From the NCBI RefSeq assembly GCF_018499875.1, contig NZ_JAHBAY010000019.1, forward strand, positions 1 through 64,000: DNA of 64,000 nucleotides, written 5' to 3'. Shown here piece by piece: positions 56,993 through 64,000 of the stretch. This DNA is from Kineosporia corallincola (lineage in GTDB: Bacteria; Actinomycetota; Actinomycetes; Actinomycetales; Kineosporiaceae). Made by a program: the position numbers and the translations under genes. The notes beneath the pieces are model-generated. The model saw only the letters and a program-made list of their open reading frames with translations, was not told the origin of the DNA and did not search any database. How positions within the stretch are numbered: position 1 is the stretch's first letter; each line of letters begins with the position of its first letter.

Positions 56993-58642
56993 GTGCCGAA
57001 CGCCCACCCCAGCACCCCCAGCTCAACCGGCTCAACCGGCTCCACTGGCTCCACTGGCTCCACTAGATCCACTAGCTCACCAGGCGACCAGCTGCCCCCG
57101 CCCGTCGTGCTCGACGACCGCAGCCTGCGGGGACGCCTGCTGGTTCCCGTGCTCACCTTCGTCGGCCTGCTGCTGGCCCTGATCAGCAGCCTCGGCGCGC
57201 CGCTGATCCCGACCATCGCCGCCGACTACGGCGTCTCGCTGAGCACCGCGCAGTGGGCCCTCACCATCACCCTCATGGTCGGCGGCATCAGCGCCCCGGT
57301 GATCGGGCGGCTGGCCGACGGCCCGCACCGCCTGCGCGTGCTGCTGGTGGCGATCGGCGTCCTGGTGGCCGGGAACGTCCTGGCCGCCCTGCCCTCCGGC
57401 ATCTTCGCCTGGTTCATCGTCGGCCGGGCCATGCAGGGTCTCGGTCTGGCGCTGCTGCCCCTGGCCATGGGTGTGGCCCGTGACCACCTCTCCCCCGAGC
57501 GAGCCCGCCCGGCCCTGGCCCTGCTGTCGGTGACCTCGGTCGTCGGCCTGGGCCTGGGTTACCCGTTCACCGGGATCATCGCCGAGCACTTCGGCTACCG
57601 CACCGGCTACTGGGTGGGCGCGGCCCTGTGCCTGCTCGCGCTGGTGCTGGCGGCGGCGGTGGTGCCGGTCAGCAGCCATCGTCGTCCATCATCGTTCGAC
57701 CTGCCCGGCCTGGTGCTGATGGCGGTCGGGCTGGCCGCCCTGCTGCTGGCCATCAGCAAGGGTGAGGACTGGGGCTGGGGCGACGCCCGCATCCTCGGCC
57801 TGGCCGGCACCGCCGTCGTCGTCCTGGCCGTCTGGATCGTCTACGAGCTGCGCGTGACGAACCCCCTCGTCGACCTGCGCCAGATGGGCCACCGCACCGT
57901 GCTCAGCGCCGACCTCACCGCGCTGCTGGCCGGGACCGGCCTGTACATGCTGCTGTCGATGGTCATCCGCTTCGTGCAGACGCCGACCTCGACCAGCTAC
58001 GGCCTGGGCGCCTCGGTGGTCGTGGCCGGGCTGGCCCTGCTGCCGATGTCCGCCGCCAGCTACCTGGTCAGCCGCCTGGTGCCCGGCCTGACCCACCGCC
58101 TCGGCGCGGCCCGGGTGCTGCCCCTGGGCGCCCTGCTGTTCGCCGCCAGCCTGGCCTTCTTCGCCCTGGAACGCGGCCACCTGTGGCAGATTTTCGTGAT
58201 CATGGGTATCACCGGGGCCGGCACCGGCTGCCTGTTCGCGGTCATGCCCCGGATGATCGTCACCGTCGTGCCCGCCGAGCAGACCAGCAGCGCCCTGGCC
58301 CTCAACCAGGTGCTGCGCAGCATCGGATACTCCATCGGCAGCGCCACCGGTGCCACCATCCTGGCCGCCCACACCGCCGCCGGGCAGACCCTGCCGGAGG
58401 GCGGCGGCTACTCCTTCGGCGCCTGGGTGGCCGTGGCCCTGTGCCTGGTCGCGGCGCTGGCGGCCGCGCTGCTGCCGGTGCGCGAGACCGCCGTGCCGGT
58501 CCACCACCTGCCGCAGGACGAGGAGGAGCTGCTGATCGAGGAGAGCACCGACGCCGCGATCGGCGGGGTGGTCGGCTTCGAGCCCGCCCCGGATACGCTG
58601 CACGGCGACGGTTCCGAGACGTCCGGAAGAGCGAGTGCATGA
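56993..58642 (+). CDS. MFS drug transporter, DHA2-like (14-helix type)
   Basis: A 549-residue exporter. After a Ser/Thr/Gly-rich N-terminus (STGSTGSTGSTGSTRSTSS), about 14 membrane helices follow: LVPVLTFVGLLLALISSLGA, YGVSLSTAQWALTITLMVGG, IGRLADGPHRLRVLLVAIGV (motif A), GRAMQGLGLALLPLAMGVAR (motif B), GLGYPFTGIIAEHFGYRTGYW (motif C region) and so on to VAVALCLVAALAAALLPVRE. It ends with an acidic tail. The stop overlaps the tetR start (ATGA). Confidence 0.92.
   Translation: MPNAHPSTPSSTGSTGSTGSTGSTRSTSSPGDQLPPPVVLDDRSLRGRLLVPVLTFVGLLLALISSLGAPLIPTIAADYGVSLSTAQWALTITLMVGGISAPVIGRLADGPHRLRVLLVAIGVLVAGNVLAALPSGIFAWFIVGRAMQGLGLALLPLAMGVARDHLSPERARPALALLSVTSVVGLGLGYPFTGIIAEHFGYRTGYWVGAALCLLALVLAAAVVPVSSHRRPSSFDLPGLVLMAVGLAALLLAISKGEDWGWGDARILGLAGTAVVVLAVWIVYELRVTNPLVDLRQMGHRTVLSADLTALLAGTGLYMLLSMVIRFVQTPTSTSYGLGASVVVAGLALLPMSAASYLVSRLVPGLTHRLGAARVLPLGALLFAASLAFFALERGHLWQIFVIMGITGAGTGCLFAVMPRMIVTVVPAEQTSSALALNQVLRSIGYSIGSATGATILAAHTAAGQTLPEGGGYSFGAWVAVALCLVAALAAALLPVRETAVPVHHLPQDEEELLIEESTDAAIGGVVGFEPAPDTLHGDGSETSGRASA
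57021..57075. repeat. 9-bp tandem repeat in MFS N-terminus
   Basis: Five to six imperfect copies of GGCTCCACT/GGCTCAACC, encoding Gly-Ser-Thr triplets. Length variation would stay in frame. Confidence 0.8.
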
Positions 58643-59232
58643 CGACCCAGGGCGGCGATCCGCGCCGGCGCAACGCGGCCCAGAGCCGGGAACTGCTGCT
58701 GGCCGCGGCCGGTGAGCTGTTCGCGGAGAACGGTTACGAGAAGACGACGCTGCGCGAGATCGGGGTGCGCGCCGGGGTGGACGCCGCGCTGGTGGCCCGC
58801 TACTTCGGCAGCAAGGCCAAGTTGTATCTGGCCACGCTGAAGCTGGAGGGCAGCAACGGCGGCCTGGACCCGATCGACGTGCGCGACCCCGCGCGCCTGC
58901 ACCGGCTGCTGGAGCGGGTGCGGGAGCTGGGCAGCGGGCCCAGCCTGTGGGCGGCCGTGCGCCCGCACCAGGACCCGGAGCTCCAGGCTTCGGCGGTGGA
59001 GATGCTGGAGCAGCGGTTCCTGGCCCCGGGCCGCGGCACTGCCGAGCAGGCCGGACTCGACCAGGCCGGGCTGCGCGCCGAGATCGTCACCGCCGCCCTG
59101 GCCGGCATCGTGATGTCGCGCACCGCGGGCACTTTCCCGGCCCTGACCCAGGCGGACCCCGACGACCTGGCGCCGCTGATCGCGCGGATGCTCACCGGGC
59201 TGCTGGAAGAAGAACCCCCGGCCCGGTCCTGA
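58639..59232 (+). CDS. TetR-family regulator
   Basis: A 197-residue repressor: AAQSRELLLAAAGELFAENG, YEKTTLREIGVRAGVDAALV, ARYFGSKAKLYLATL is the HTH; the C-terminal domain resembles TetR_C_17-like (AEIVTAALAGIVMSRTAGTF). It is coupled to the MFS gene by ATGA overlap. It most probably represses the operon through the TGTCATCA dyad upstream. Confidence 0.93.
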   Translation: MTTQGGDPRRRNAAQSRELLLAAAGELFAENGYEKTTLREIGVRAGVDAALVARYFGSKAKLYLATLKLEGSNGGLDPIDVRDPARLHRLLERVRELGSGPSLWAAVRPHQDPELQASAVEMLEQRFLAPGRGTAEQAGLDQAGLRAEIVTAALAGIVMSRTAGTFPALTQADPDDLAPLIARMLTGLLEEEPPARS

Positions 59233-59242
59233 CGGGCGAGAA

Positions 59243-59289
59243 AACACGGACGACGACGGACCCGGCCCGGGTCTGTCGTCGTCCGTGTT
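59243..59289. terminator. Bidirectional terminator between tetR and MDR reductase
   Basis: AACACGGACGACGAC (59243-59257) and GTCGTCGTCCGTGTT (59275-59289) are perfect complements, with further pairing inside (GGACCC/GGGTC). The genes on both sides are convergent. AAAA lies on its left flank. Confidence 0.85.
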
Positions 59290-59299
59290 CGCAGACCTC

Positions 59300-60277
59300 T
59301 CAGGGGCGCAGCATGATCTTGCCGACCCGCCCGGCGCGGAAGTTCGCCTCGCCGGCGGCGCGCACGTCGTCGAAGGAGTGCACGGCCTCGACCGGCAGGG
59401 TCAGGGAGCCGTCGGTGACCCGGGTGATCAGCTCGCCGAGCAGCTCACGGCGCTTCTCGGGCGCCATGGCCTTGCTGACCTGGCTGCCCCAGAAGCCCTT
59501 GACGGTGAGGTTCTTGAAGATGATCGGGCCCGAGCGCAGCTCCATCACCGGGGAGGCCATGGCGCCGAACACCACCAGCGTGGCGTCCTGCGACAGCAGC
59601 GACTGCACGTGCCCGGCGGCGGCCCCGCCGACCGAGTCGACACCGACCACGACCGGGGCGCCGCCGGTGATCCGGGCCGCCTGCTCCTGCCAGTCGTCGG
59701 CGTCGGTCGCGACGACATCGGCGACGCCCTGATCGGCGAGCTCCTTCACGCCCTCGGTGCGGCGCACCAGGCCCAGCACGTTGATGCCGCGGGGCGCGGC
59801 GAGCTGGGCGACGAGCCGGCCGACGGCGCCGTTGGCGGCGTTCTGCACCAGCCAGTCGCCCTCCTTCAGGCCGAGCGAGTCGATCAGGCTGAGGGCGGAG
59901 AACGGCATGGCCACGAGCTGGGCCGCGGACTCGTCGGGCACCTGGTCGCCGACCGGGATCAGGCCGGCCGCCGGGGCCACGAAATACTCGGCCCACACGC
60001 CGAACACGGAGCTGGCCACGACCCGCTGGCCGACGCTCAGGTTCTCGACGCCCTCGCCGAGGGCGTCGACCACGCCGACGGCCTCGGTGCCGGCCCGGGC
60101 GGGCAGCTCGGGTTTGAACCCGTAGGTGCCGCGGATCGTCCACAGGTCGTGGTTGTGCACCGGGCTCAGCACGGTGCGCACCCGCACCTGGCCGGCGCCG
60201 GGCTCGGGGGTGGGGACGTCTTCGACGACGAGAACCTCGGACGGCTCACCGAATTCGTGGTGGACGACTGCGCGCAT
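59300..60277 (-). CDS. MDR-family quinone oxidoreductase-like protein
   Basis: A 325-residue NADPH-dependent MDR reductase: VVHHEFGEPSEVLVVEDVPT, VLSPVHNHDLWTIRGTYGFK, PARAGTEAVGVVDALGEGVE, WLVQNAANGAVGRLVAQLAA (nucleotide-binding segment NAANGAVGR), GFWGSQVSKAMAPEKRRELL and the C-terminal FRAGRVGKIMLRP. The HDLWTIRG pattern is typical of the zinc-binding-like ETR group (2-enoyl thioester/quinone reductases). It is 10 bp after a tetR gene on the same strand, so it is probably repressed by it. Confidence 0.92.
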   Translation of the reverse strand: MRAVVHHEFGEPSEVLVVEDVPTPEPGAGQVRVRTVLSPVHNHDLWTIRGTYGFKPELPARAGTEAVGVVDALGEGVENLSVGQRVVASSVFGVWAEYFVAPAAGLIPVGDQVPDESAAQLVAMPFSALSLIDSLGLKEGDWLVQNAANGAVGRLVAQLAAPRGINVLGLVRRTEGVKELADQGVADVVATDADDWQEQAARITGGAPVVVGVDSVGGAAAGHVQSLLSQDATLVVFGAMASPVMELRSGPIIFKNLTVKGFWGSQVSKAMAPEKRRELLGELITRVTDGSLTLPVEAVHSFDDVRAAGEANFRAGRVGKIMLRP

Positions 60278-60286
60278 GATGTTTCC

Positions 60287-60877
60287 TCAGCTTTCGGTGG
60301 TTCGGGTTGTCTCGGTGGTGAGCAGCAGGGCGAAGATGCCGGACAGGTCGGAGCCGGGCTCCGGGCGGCCCGCGCACCAGGCGGCGAGCTGCCGGTTGAT
60401 CACCCAGACCGTGCCCGCGGCCAGGAACTCCCAGAACACGTCGTCCTGTTCGGCCCAGGGCTGGAGCAGCGGCTCGCTGCGCAGCCGGGCGGCGGTGAAC
60501 GCCACCACGCCGGCGTGGTAGGCGGCGTAGCCGGGCCCGGCGTGCACGCGGTGGAAGAACACCGCGTGCTGCTTCATCCGCCCGGCGACGGCCGCGACCG
60601 TGGGCGCGAACGCGTGCTCGAGACCGGAGGGTGCCTGCGTGGGCTGCTCCAGATCGCCGAGCGTCTGCTCCAGACGCGCCAGCCCGGCGGCCGCGAACAC
60701 CGCCCCCAGATCGGGGAAGTGCTGGTAGAAGGTGGGCCGGCTCATCCCCGCGGTCTCGACGACGTCCTTGACCGAGATCTCCGCGGCGCCCCGCTCGTCC
60801 AGGAGCGCGGTCGCCGCCGCGATCAGCGCCGCCCGGGACCGGGTGACGATCGGGTTCTCCCGCCTCTCCTTACTCAT
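60287..60877 (-). CDS. TetR-family regulator
   Basis: A 196-residue repressor: TRSRAALIAAATALLDERGA, AEISVKDVVETAGMSRPTFY, QHFPDLGAVFAAAGLARLEQ. The effector domain is not assigned. It is the first gene of a two-gene minus-strand unit with the MDR reductase. A perfect 10-bp inverted repeat covers its start codon (60870-60899), as expected for autorepression. Confidence 0.93.
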   Translation of the reverse strand: MSKERRENPIVTRSRAALIAAATALLDERGAAEISVKDVVETAGMSRPTFYQHFPDLGAVFAAAGLARLEQTLGDLEQPTQAPSGLEHAFAPTVAAVAGRMKQHAVFFHRVHAGPGYAAYHAGVVAFTAARLRSEPLLQPWAEQDDVFWEFLAAGTVWVINRQLAAWCAGRPEPGSDLSGIFALLLTTETTRTTES

Positions 60878-60899
60878 GTAAAAACTTTAACATGAGTAA
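60870..60899. promoter_or_regulatory. TetR operator TTACTCATGT-N10-ACATGAGTAA
   Basis: Perfect 10-bp arms (60870-60879 and 60890-60899) around an AT-rich 10-bp spacer. The left arm includes the tetR ATG on the minus strand. It probably overlaps a -10 element and a near-leaderless start. Confidence 0.85.
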
Positions 60900-61077
60900 A
60901 ACTTGGGACGGCGAGGAGCCCCCTTCCGGCTCAGCGTCGTCCCTGAATTAATCGCTCTCCCCGACCGGCCCCCAGCTGCCATGATCGGCGCGCGCGGCCG
61001 ATCGGCACGCCACCGTCCAGCCGGCCCCCCTCGTCCGCATCCGTCCGCCGCCCAGAGCCACCCGCCCAGGAGTCGCC

Positions 61078-62337
61078 GTGCCCCCGATCGCCACCGCCCA
61101 CGTCCCCGGATCGAAGTCCGTCACCGCCCGGGCCCTGGTGATCGCCGCCCTCGCGCCCGGCCGCACCCGGCTGATCGAGCCGCTGGTCGCCGCCGACACG
61201 CTGGCCTTCGCCGCCGCCGTGCGCGATCTGGGACCGGACGTCGTGCAGGAGCCCGGCGTCTGGACCGTCACCGGTCTCCCGGACGGCCCCACCGGCGCGT
61301 CCGCAGGCCCGGCGAAGCTCTGGTGCCACGACTCCGGCACCGCCGCCCGGTTCCTGCCGGCCCTCGCGGCCCTGGGCCACGGCCAGGTCGTGATCGACGC
61401 GAGCGAGCAGATGCGGGCGCGGCCGATGGCCCCGCTACTGGGTGCCCTGCGCGACCTGGGGGTGCGGGTGCGGGCGGCGCCCGGCGACCGGCTGCCCCTG
61501 GAGATCGACGCGGACGGGATCGAGGGTGGTGAGGTGCGCCTGGACGCGGGGGTCTCCAGCCAGTACCTGACCGCGTTGTGCCTGGTCGCCCCGGCCACCC
61601 GCAGAGGGCTGCGGATCCGGCTGAGCGACGTGGTGTCGGTGCCGTACGTGCGGATGACCCTGGCGATGATGCGGGACTTCGGGGTGGAGTCGTCGTGGGA
61701 GGGCGACACCGTCGTCATCCCGCCCGGCACCTACACCCCGGGCGACTACCGGGTGGAGGCCGACGCGTCCACCGCCTCGTACTTCTTCGCCGCCGCCGCG
61801 CTGACCGGCGACACGGTGACCGTTCCCGGCCTGGGCGAGCGCTCGCACCAGGGCGATCTGCGGTTCGCCACCGAGGTTCTGGCGTCGATGGGCTGCACGG
61901 TGCGGGTGACCGGCGACAGCACCACCGTGACCGGGCCGGGGCAGTTGCGCAGTCCCGGCACCGTGGTGATGCGCGACATCAGCGACACCATGATGACGCT
62001 GGCCGCCATCGCCCCCTTCGCCGACGCCCCGGTGCGGATCGCCGACGTGGCCAACTGCCGGGTGAAGGAGTCGGACCGGATCGACGCCATGGCCACCGCC
62101 CTGACCGCTTGCGGCATCACCGTGCGCACCGGCCCGGACTGGATCGAGGTGCACCCGGGCGAACCGCACGGCGCCCGGGTGGCGACCCGCGCCGATCACC
62201 GGATCGCCATGTCCCTCAGCGTCACCGGCCTGCGCACCCCGGGCATCGAGCTCGACGACCCGGGCTGCGTGGCCAAGACCTTCCCGGCCTTCCACGAGGA
62301 GTTCGCCGCGGTGCGGGAGGCCTGGGCGCAGACCTGA
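61078..62337 (+). CDS. aroA: 3-phosphoshikimate 1-carboxyvinyltransferase (EPSP synthase)
   Basis: A 419-residue shikimate-pathway enzyme joining shikimate-3-phosphate and PEP. Motifs: PGSKSVTARALVIAAL (10-25; usual PGSKSxTNRAL, so Asn becomes Ala), HDSGTAARFLPALAALG (E. coli GNAGTAMRPL; Phe after Arg is usual in actinobacteria), RARPMAPLLGALRDLGV, VSSQYLTALCLVA, EADASTASYFFAAAALTG (catalytic Asp), NCRVKESDRIDAMATAL (catalytic KE..R) and ADHRIAMSLSVTGL. A GTG start is used. It carries all catalytic residues I can identify but is divergent at the two first motifs. Confidence 0.93.
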   Translation: MPPIATAHVPGSKSVTARALVIAALAPGRTRLIEPLVAADTLAFAAAVRDLGPDVVQEPGVWTVTGLPDGPTGASAGPAKLWCHDSGTAARFLPALAALGHGQVVIDASEQMRARPMAPLLGALRDLGVRVRAAPGDRLPLEIDADGIEGGEVRLDAGVSSQYLTALCLVAPATRRGLRIRLSDVVSVPYVRMTLAMMRDFGVESSWEGDTVVIPPGTYTPGDYRVEADASTASYFFAAAALTGDTVTVPGLGERSHQGDLRFATEVLASMGCTVRVTGDSTTVTGPGQLRSPGTVVMRDISDTMMTLAAIAPFADAPVRIADVANCRVKESDRIDAMATALTACGITVRTGPDWIEVHPGEPHGARVATRADHRIAMSLSVTGLRTPGIELDDPGCVAKTFPAFHEEFAAVREAWAQT

Positions 62338-62575
62338 TCCGCTCCGGACGCCGTGACCGGTGCCGCCCTTCGCGAGCCTTTCGGGTAGCGAGTGGCCACG
62401 TACGGAGGTGTCACTGATCACCGTAACTCCCGCCCCAGGGGAGTCTTTTCCGGGCATATCGCCCGCAGCAGGCCAATTTTCGCGATAGCGCGAGCTTCGC
62501 CCCTGCTAGCCTCCGCCCGAAGTGGGGGGCGTGGCTTGCTATTGCCCCGTAATGAGACGTGACTGTGGGGCATCG

Positions 62576-64000
62576 GTGAACCAGAACGAGTCAGGGCAGC
62601 AGGGCGGGGACAGAACCTCGAGGGCGAGCGAGAACCCTCGGTCGGTAACGGGTTCGGGGGCGGCGGCTTCTCCCGAGGGGACGTCGGGCGGGGCGACGAC
62701 GCCGATGCCCCGCACCGCGGCCGGATCGGGTTCCGGTTCGGCTGACGGTTCGGCTGACGGGCCGGCCCAGGCGCCGGCGGACGCGGGGTCCGAGGCCGGC
62801 CGGCCGACGACCGGGGCCCAGCCGGGGCAGCTCGGGCAGCCGGGGCAGCTCAGTCAGCCGGGGCAGCTCGGGCAGCCCGCACCGTTCAACCAGGCCGGGC
62901 ACCCCGACGAGCCCGGCTACTCCGACCCCTCCGGCCGGCCCGGGCCGTTCGGTGGGTTCGGCCAGCCCGGACCGGGCGGCCAGTTCGGTCAGACCGCTTC
63001 CGGCCAGACCGCTTCCGGCCAGCCCGGTTTCGGCCAGCCGGGCCCGTTCAACCCATCCGGCTCTCAGCAGCCCGGCCCGAACCAGTTCGGCTACCCCGGC
63101 CAGCCCGGCCAGCCCGGCCCGAACCAGTTCGGCTACCCCGGCCAGCCCGGCTCGAACCAGTTCGGCTACCCCGGCCAGCCCGGCCAGCCCGGCTCGAACC
63201 AGCCCGGCCAGCCCGGCCAGCCCGGCTCGCCGCAGTGGGGCACGCCGCCGACGGGGCCGAAGTCCTCGTCCACCAACAAGAAGATCGTGCTCGGCGTCAT
63301 CGGGGCCGTGCTCGCGCTCGTCCTGATCGGGGCGGGGGCGGTCGCCGTGACCCGGGGCGGTGGGTCCGACGGGACGGCCGCCGCCGACGGTGAGGAGGTC
63401 GCGGCCACCACCCTCGCCACGCCGTTCGTCGAGGCTGCCAACGCGCTGAAGGTGTCCGAGGGCGTCTCGTACGAGGACGACAGCTACTCGGTCAAGATCA
63501 CCAAGAGCGGCGACATGGTCGGGACCGTCAGCTACGACACCCCGATCCTGCGCGCCGACGACATCACCTACGCCCAGCTGTCCCCCTACGAGGTCGACGA
63601 CGTCATCCCCTACATGAAGGACTACCGCGGCGGGACGGCGGACGAGTGGGTCGAGCTCGAGCGCTCCAGCCTCGACACGATGGACATCGACCACTCGGCA
63701 CCCGCCTCCCCGTCCGCCCTCGGCGACGCGCTGCTGACCGCCCTGGACGACGACTCCACCGACTTCTCCCCCACCGTCGAGGGTTACGAGGACTCCCTGG
63801 CCACGGCGGACGCCGGCGAGGAGACGAACACCACGGTCAGCCTCGACGGCACCACCCCGGCCCTGATGGCCCAGACCTCGGCCGGCCCGGTCTACGTGTC
63901 GGCCACGGCGCCGTACCGGGTGCTCAACGTCCCGGCCGGCCTGGCCACCGGTTCCGGCAGCGACACAACGGGTTCCGGTGACACCACGGCGACGGACGGC
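62576..64000 (+). CDS. Collagen-like Gln-Pro-Gly-rich single-pass membrane protein (cut by window end)
   Basis: An open frame of 475 codons from a GTG at 62576 that runs past the window edge. Residues 1-225 are low-complexity, rich in Gly/Gln/Pro/Ser with near-repeats such as [14 protein letters not shown] and [20 protein letters not shown] stop-transfer-type stretch follows, then one membrane helix (about 241-260, [20 protein letters not shown]) and an acidic outer domain rich in Asp/Thr without recognised motif ([40 protein letters not shown]). The layout, disordered inside and folded outside, is common for actinobacterial envelope proteins of unknown role. The C-terminus is not visible. 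Confidence 0.82.
   Translation, partial: MNQNESGQQGGDRTSRASENPRSVTGSGAAASPEGTSGGATTPMPRTAAGSGSGSADGSADGPAQAPADAGSEAGRPTTGAQPGQLGQPGQLSQPGQLGQPAPFNQAGHPDEPGYSDPSGRPGPFGGFGQPGPGGQFGQTASGQTASGQPGFGQPGPFNPSGSQQPGPNQFGYPGQPGQPGPNQFGYPGQPGSNQFGYPGQPGQPGSNQPGQPGQPGSPQWGTPPTGPKSSSTNKKIVLGVIGAVLALVLIGAGAVAVTRGGGSDGTAAADGEEVAATTLATPFVEAANALKVSEGVSYEDDSYSVKITKSGDMVGTVSYDTPILRADDITYAQLSPYEVDDVIPYMKDYRGGTADEWVELERSSLDTMDIDHSAPASPSALGDALLTALDDDSTDFSPTVEGYEDSLATADAGEETNTTVSLDGTTPALMAQTSAGPVYVSATAPYRVLNVPAGLATGSGSDTTGSGDTTATDG

Noticed and set aside
61078-62337. Glyphosate-resistance claim from the Phe after Arg in the GTAxR motif
   Set aside because: Actinobacterial EPSP synthases commonly have Phe here, so no resistance can be inferred from this residue.

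Overview
The window is chromosomal DNA of a high-GC Gram-positive soil bacterium (Actinomycetota). The evidence is GC-rich third codon positions, many GTG starts and some TTG starts, ATGA/GTGA start-stop overlaps inside operons, and typical actinobacterial families (SARP-like regulator, ANTAR protein, NB-ARC/TPR protein, SigE-type ECF sigma factor, PadR, HspR-like MerR). I cannot name the genus. I saw no rRNA, tRNA, CRISPR array or intact insertion sequence.

Layout. 0-8.2 kb: an organosulfur module on the minus strand. A DszB-like desulfinase (catalytic Cys/His/Arg visible), a lipoprotein SBP, a permease, an ATPase, a second SBP-fold protein without signal peptide and an SsuD-type monooxygenase form one tightly overlapping operon. 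A separate unit holds an NtaA/DszA-type monooxygenase, and an IclR regulator is divergent. Two near-identical CTA-N9-TAG sites lie upstream of the two units. 8.5-12.5 kb: MarR, an SGNH hydrolase, an NTF2-like protein, then LuxR and MMPL gene remnants and a membrane protein. 12.7-19.2 kb: a small protein plus an NB-ARC/TPR NLR-like ATPase that share a short motif, then a membrane-anchored SARP-like regulator and two membrane proteins. 19.2-20.1 kb: AbiE system with intact antitoxin AbiEi and broken toxin. 20.6-31.8 kb: oxidoreductases with regulators, an ECF sigma factor and its partner, DUF389, an ANTAR protein, an MFS/ProX operon, PadR, Lrp and LysE.

31.8-33.6 kb: a DUF4157 protein ending in a probable ADP-ribosyltransferase domain, flanked by a perfect 26-bp direct repeat whose left copy contains the stop codon of lysE; it looks like an inserted module. 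33.7-39.8 kb: ZIP transporter, small secreted protein, M19 peptidase remnant, aldo/keto reductase, prfC, Uma2-type protein, lone GyrB-type ATPase domain. 39.8-43.6 kb: galactan use, with two GH53 endo-galactanases (one Sec, one Tat export), a LacI repressor and two matching palindromic operators. 43.7-51.4 kb: YczE-type protein, ureohydrolase, MscS channel, Hsp20/MerR pair, a decayed stretch, an AlbA/Schlafen-type protein, an RTX-type repeat protein.

51.5-64 kb: SnoaL/AraC pair, CAP-domain protein, HxlR/DoxX pair, a degenerate ribokinase-like protein, MFS/TetR and MDR/TetR cassettes with clear operators, a divergent aroA, and a collagen-like Gln-Pro-Gly membrane protein running off the end. 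Long perfect hairpins mark many gene ends. Decayed gene pieces (nitroreductase, LuxR, MMPL, AbiEii, MarR, SDR, M19 peptidase, TetR, VOC) are frequent, so this is a fluid accessory region around a few core genes (prfC, aroA).
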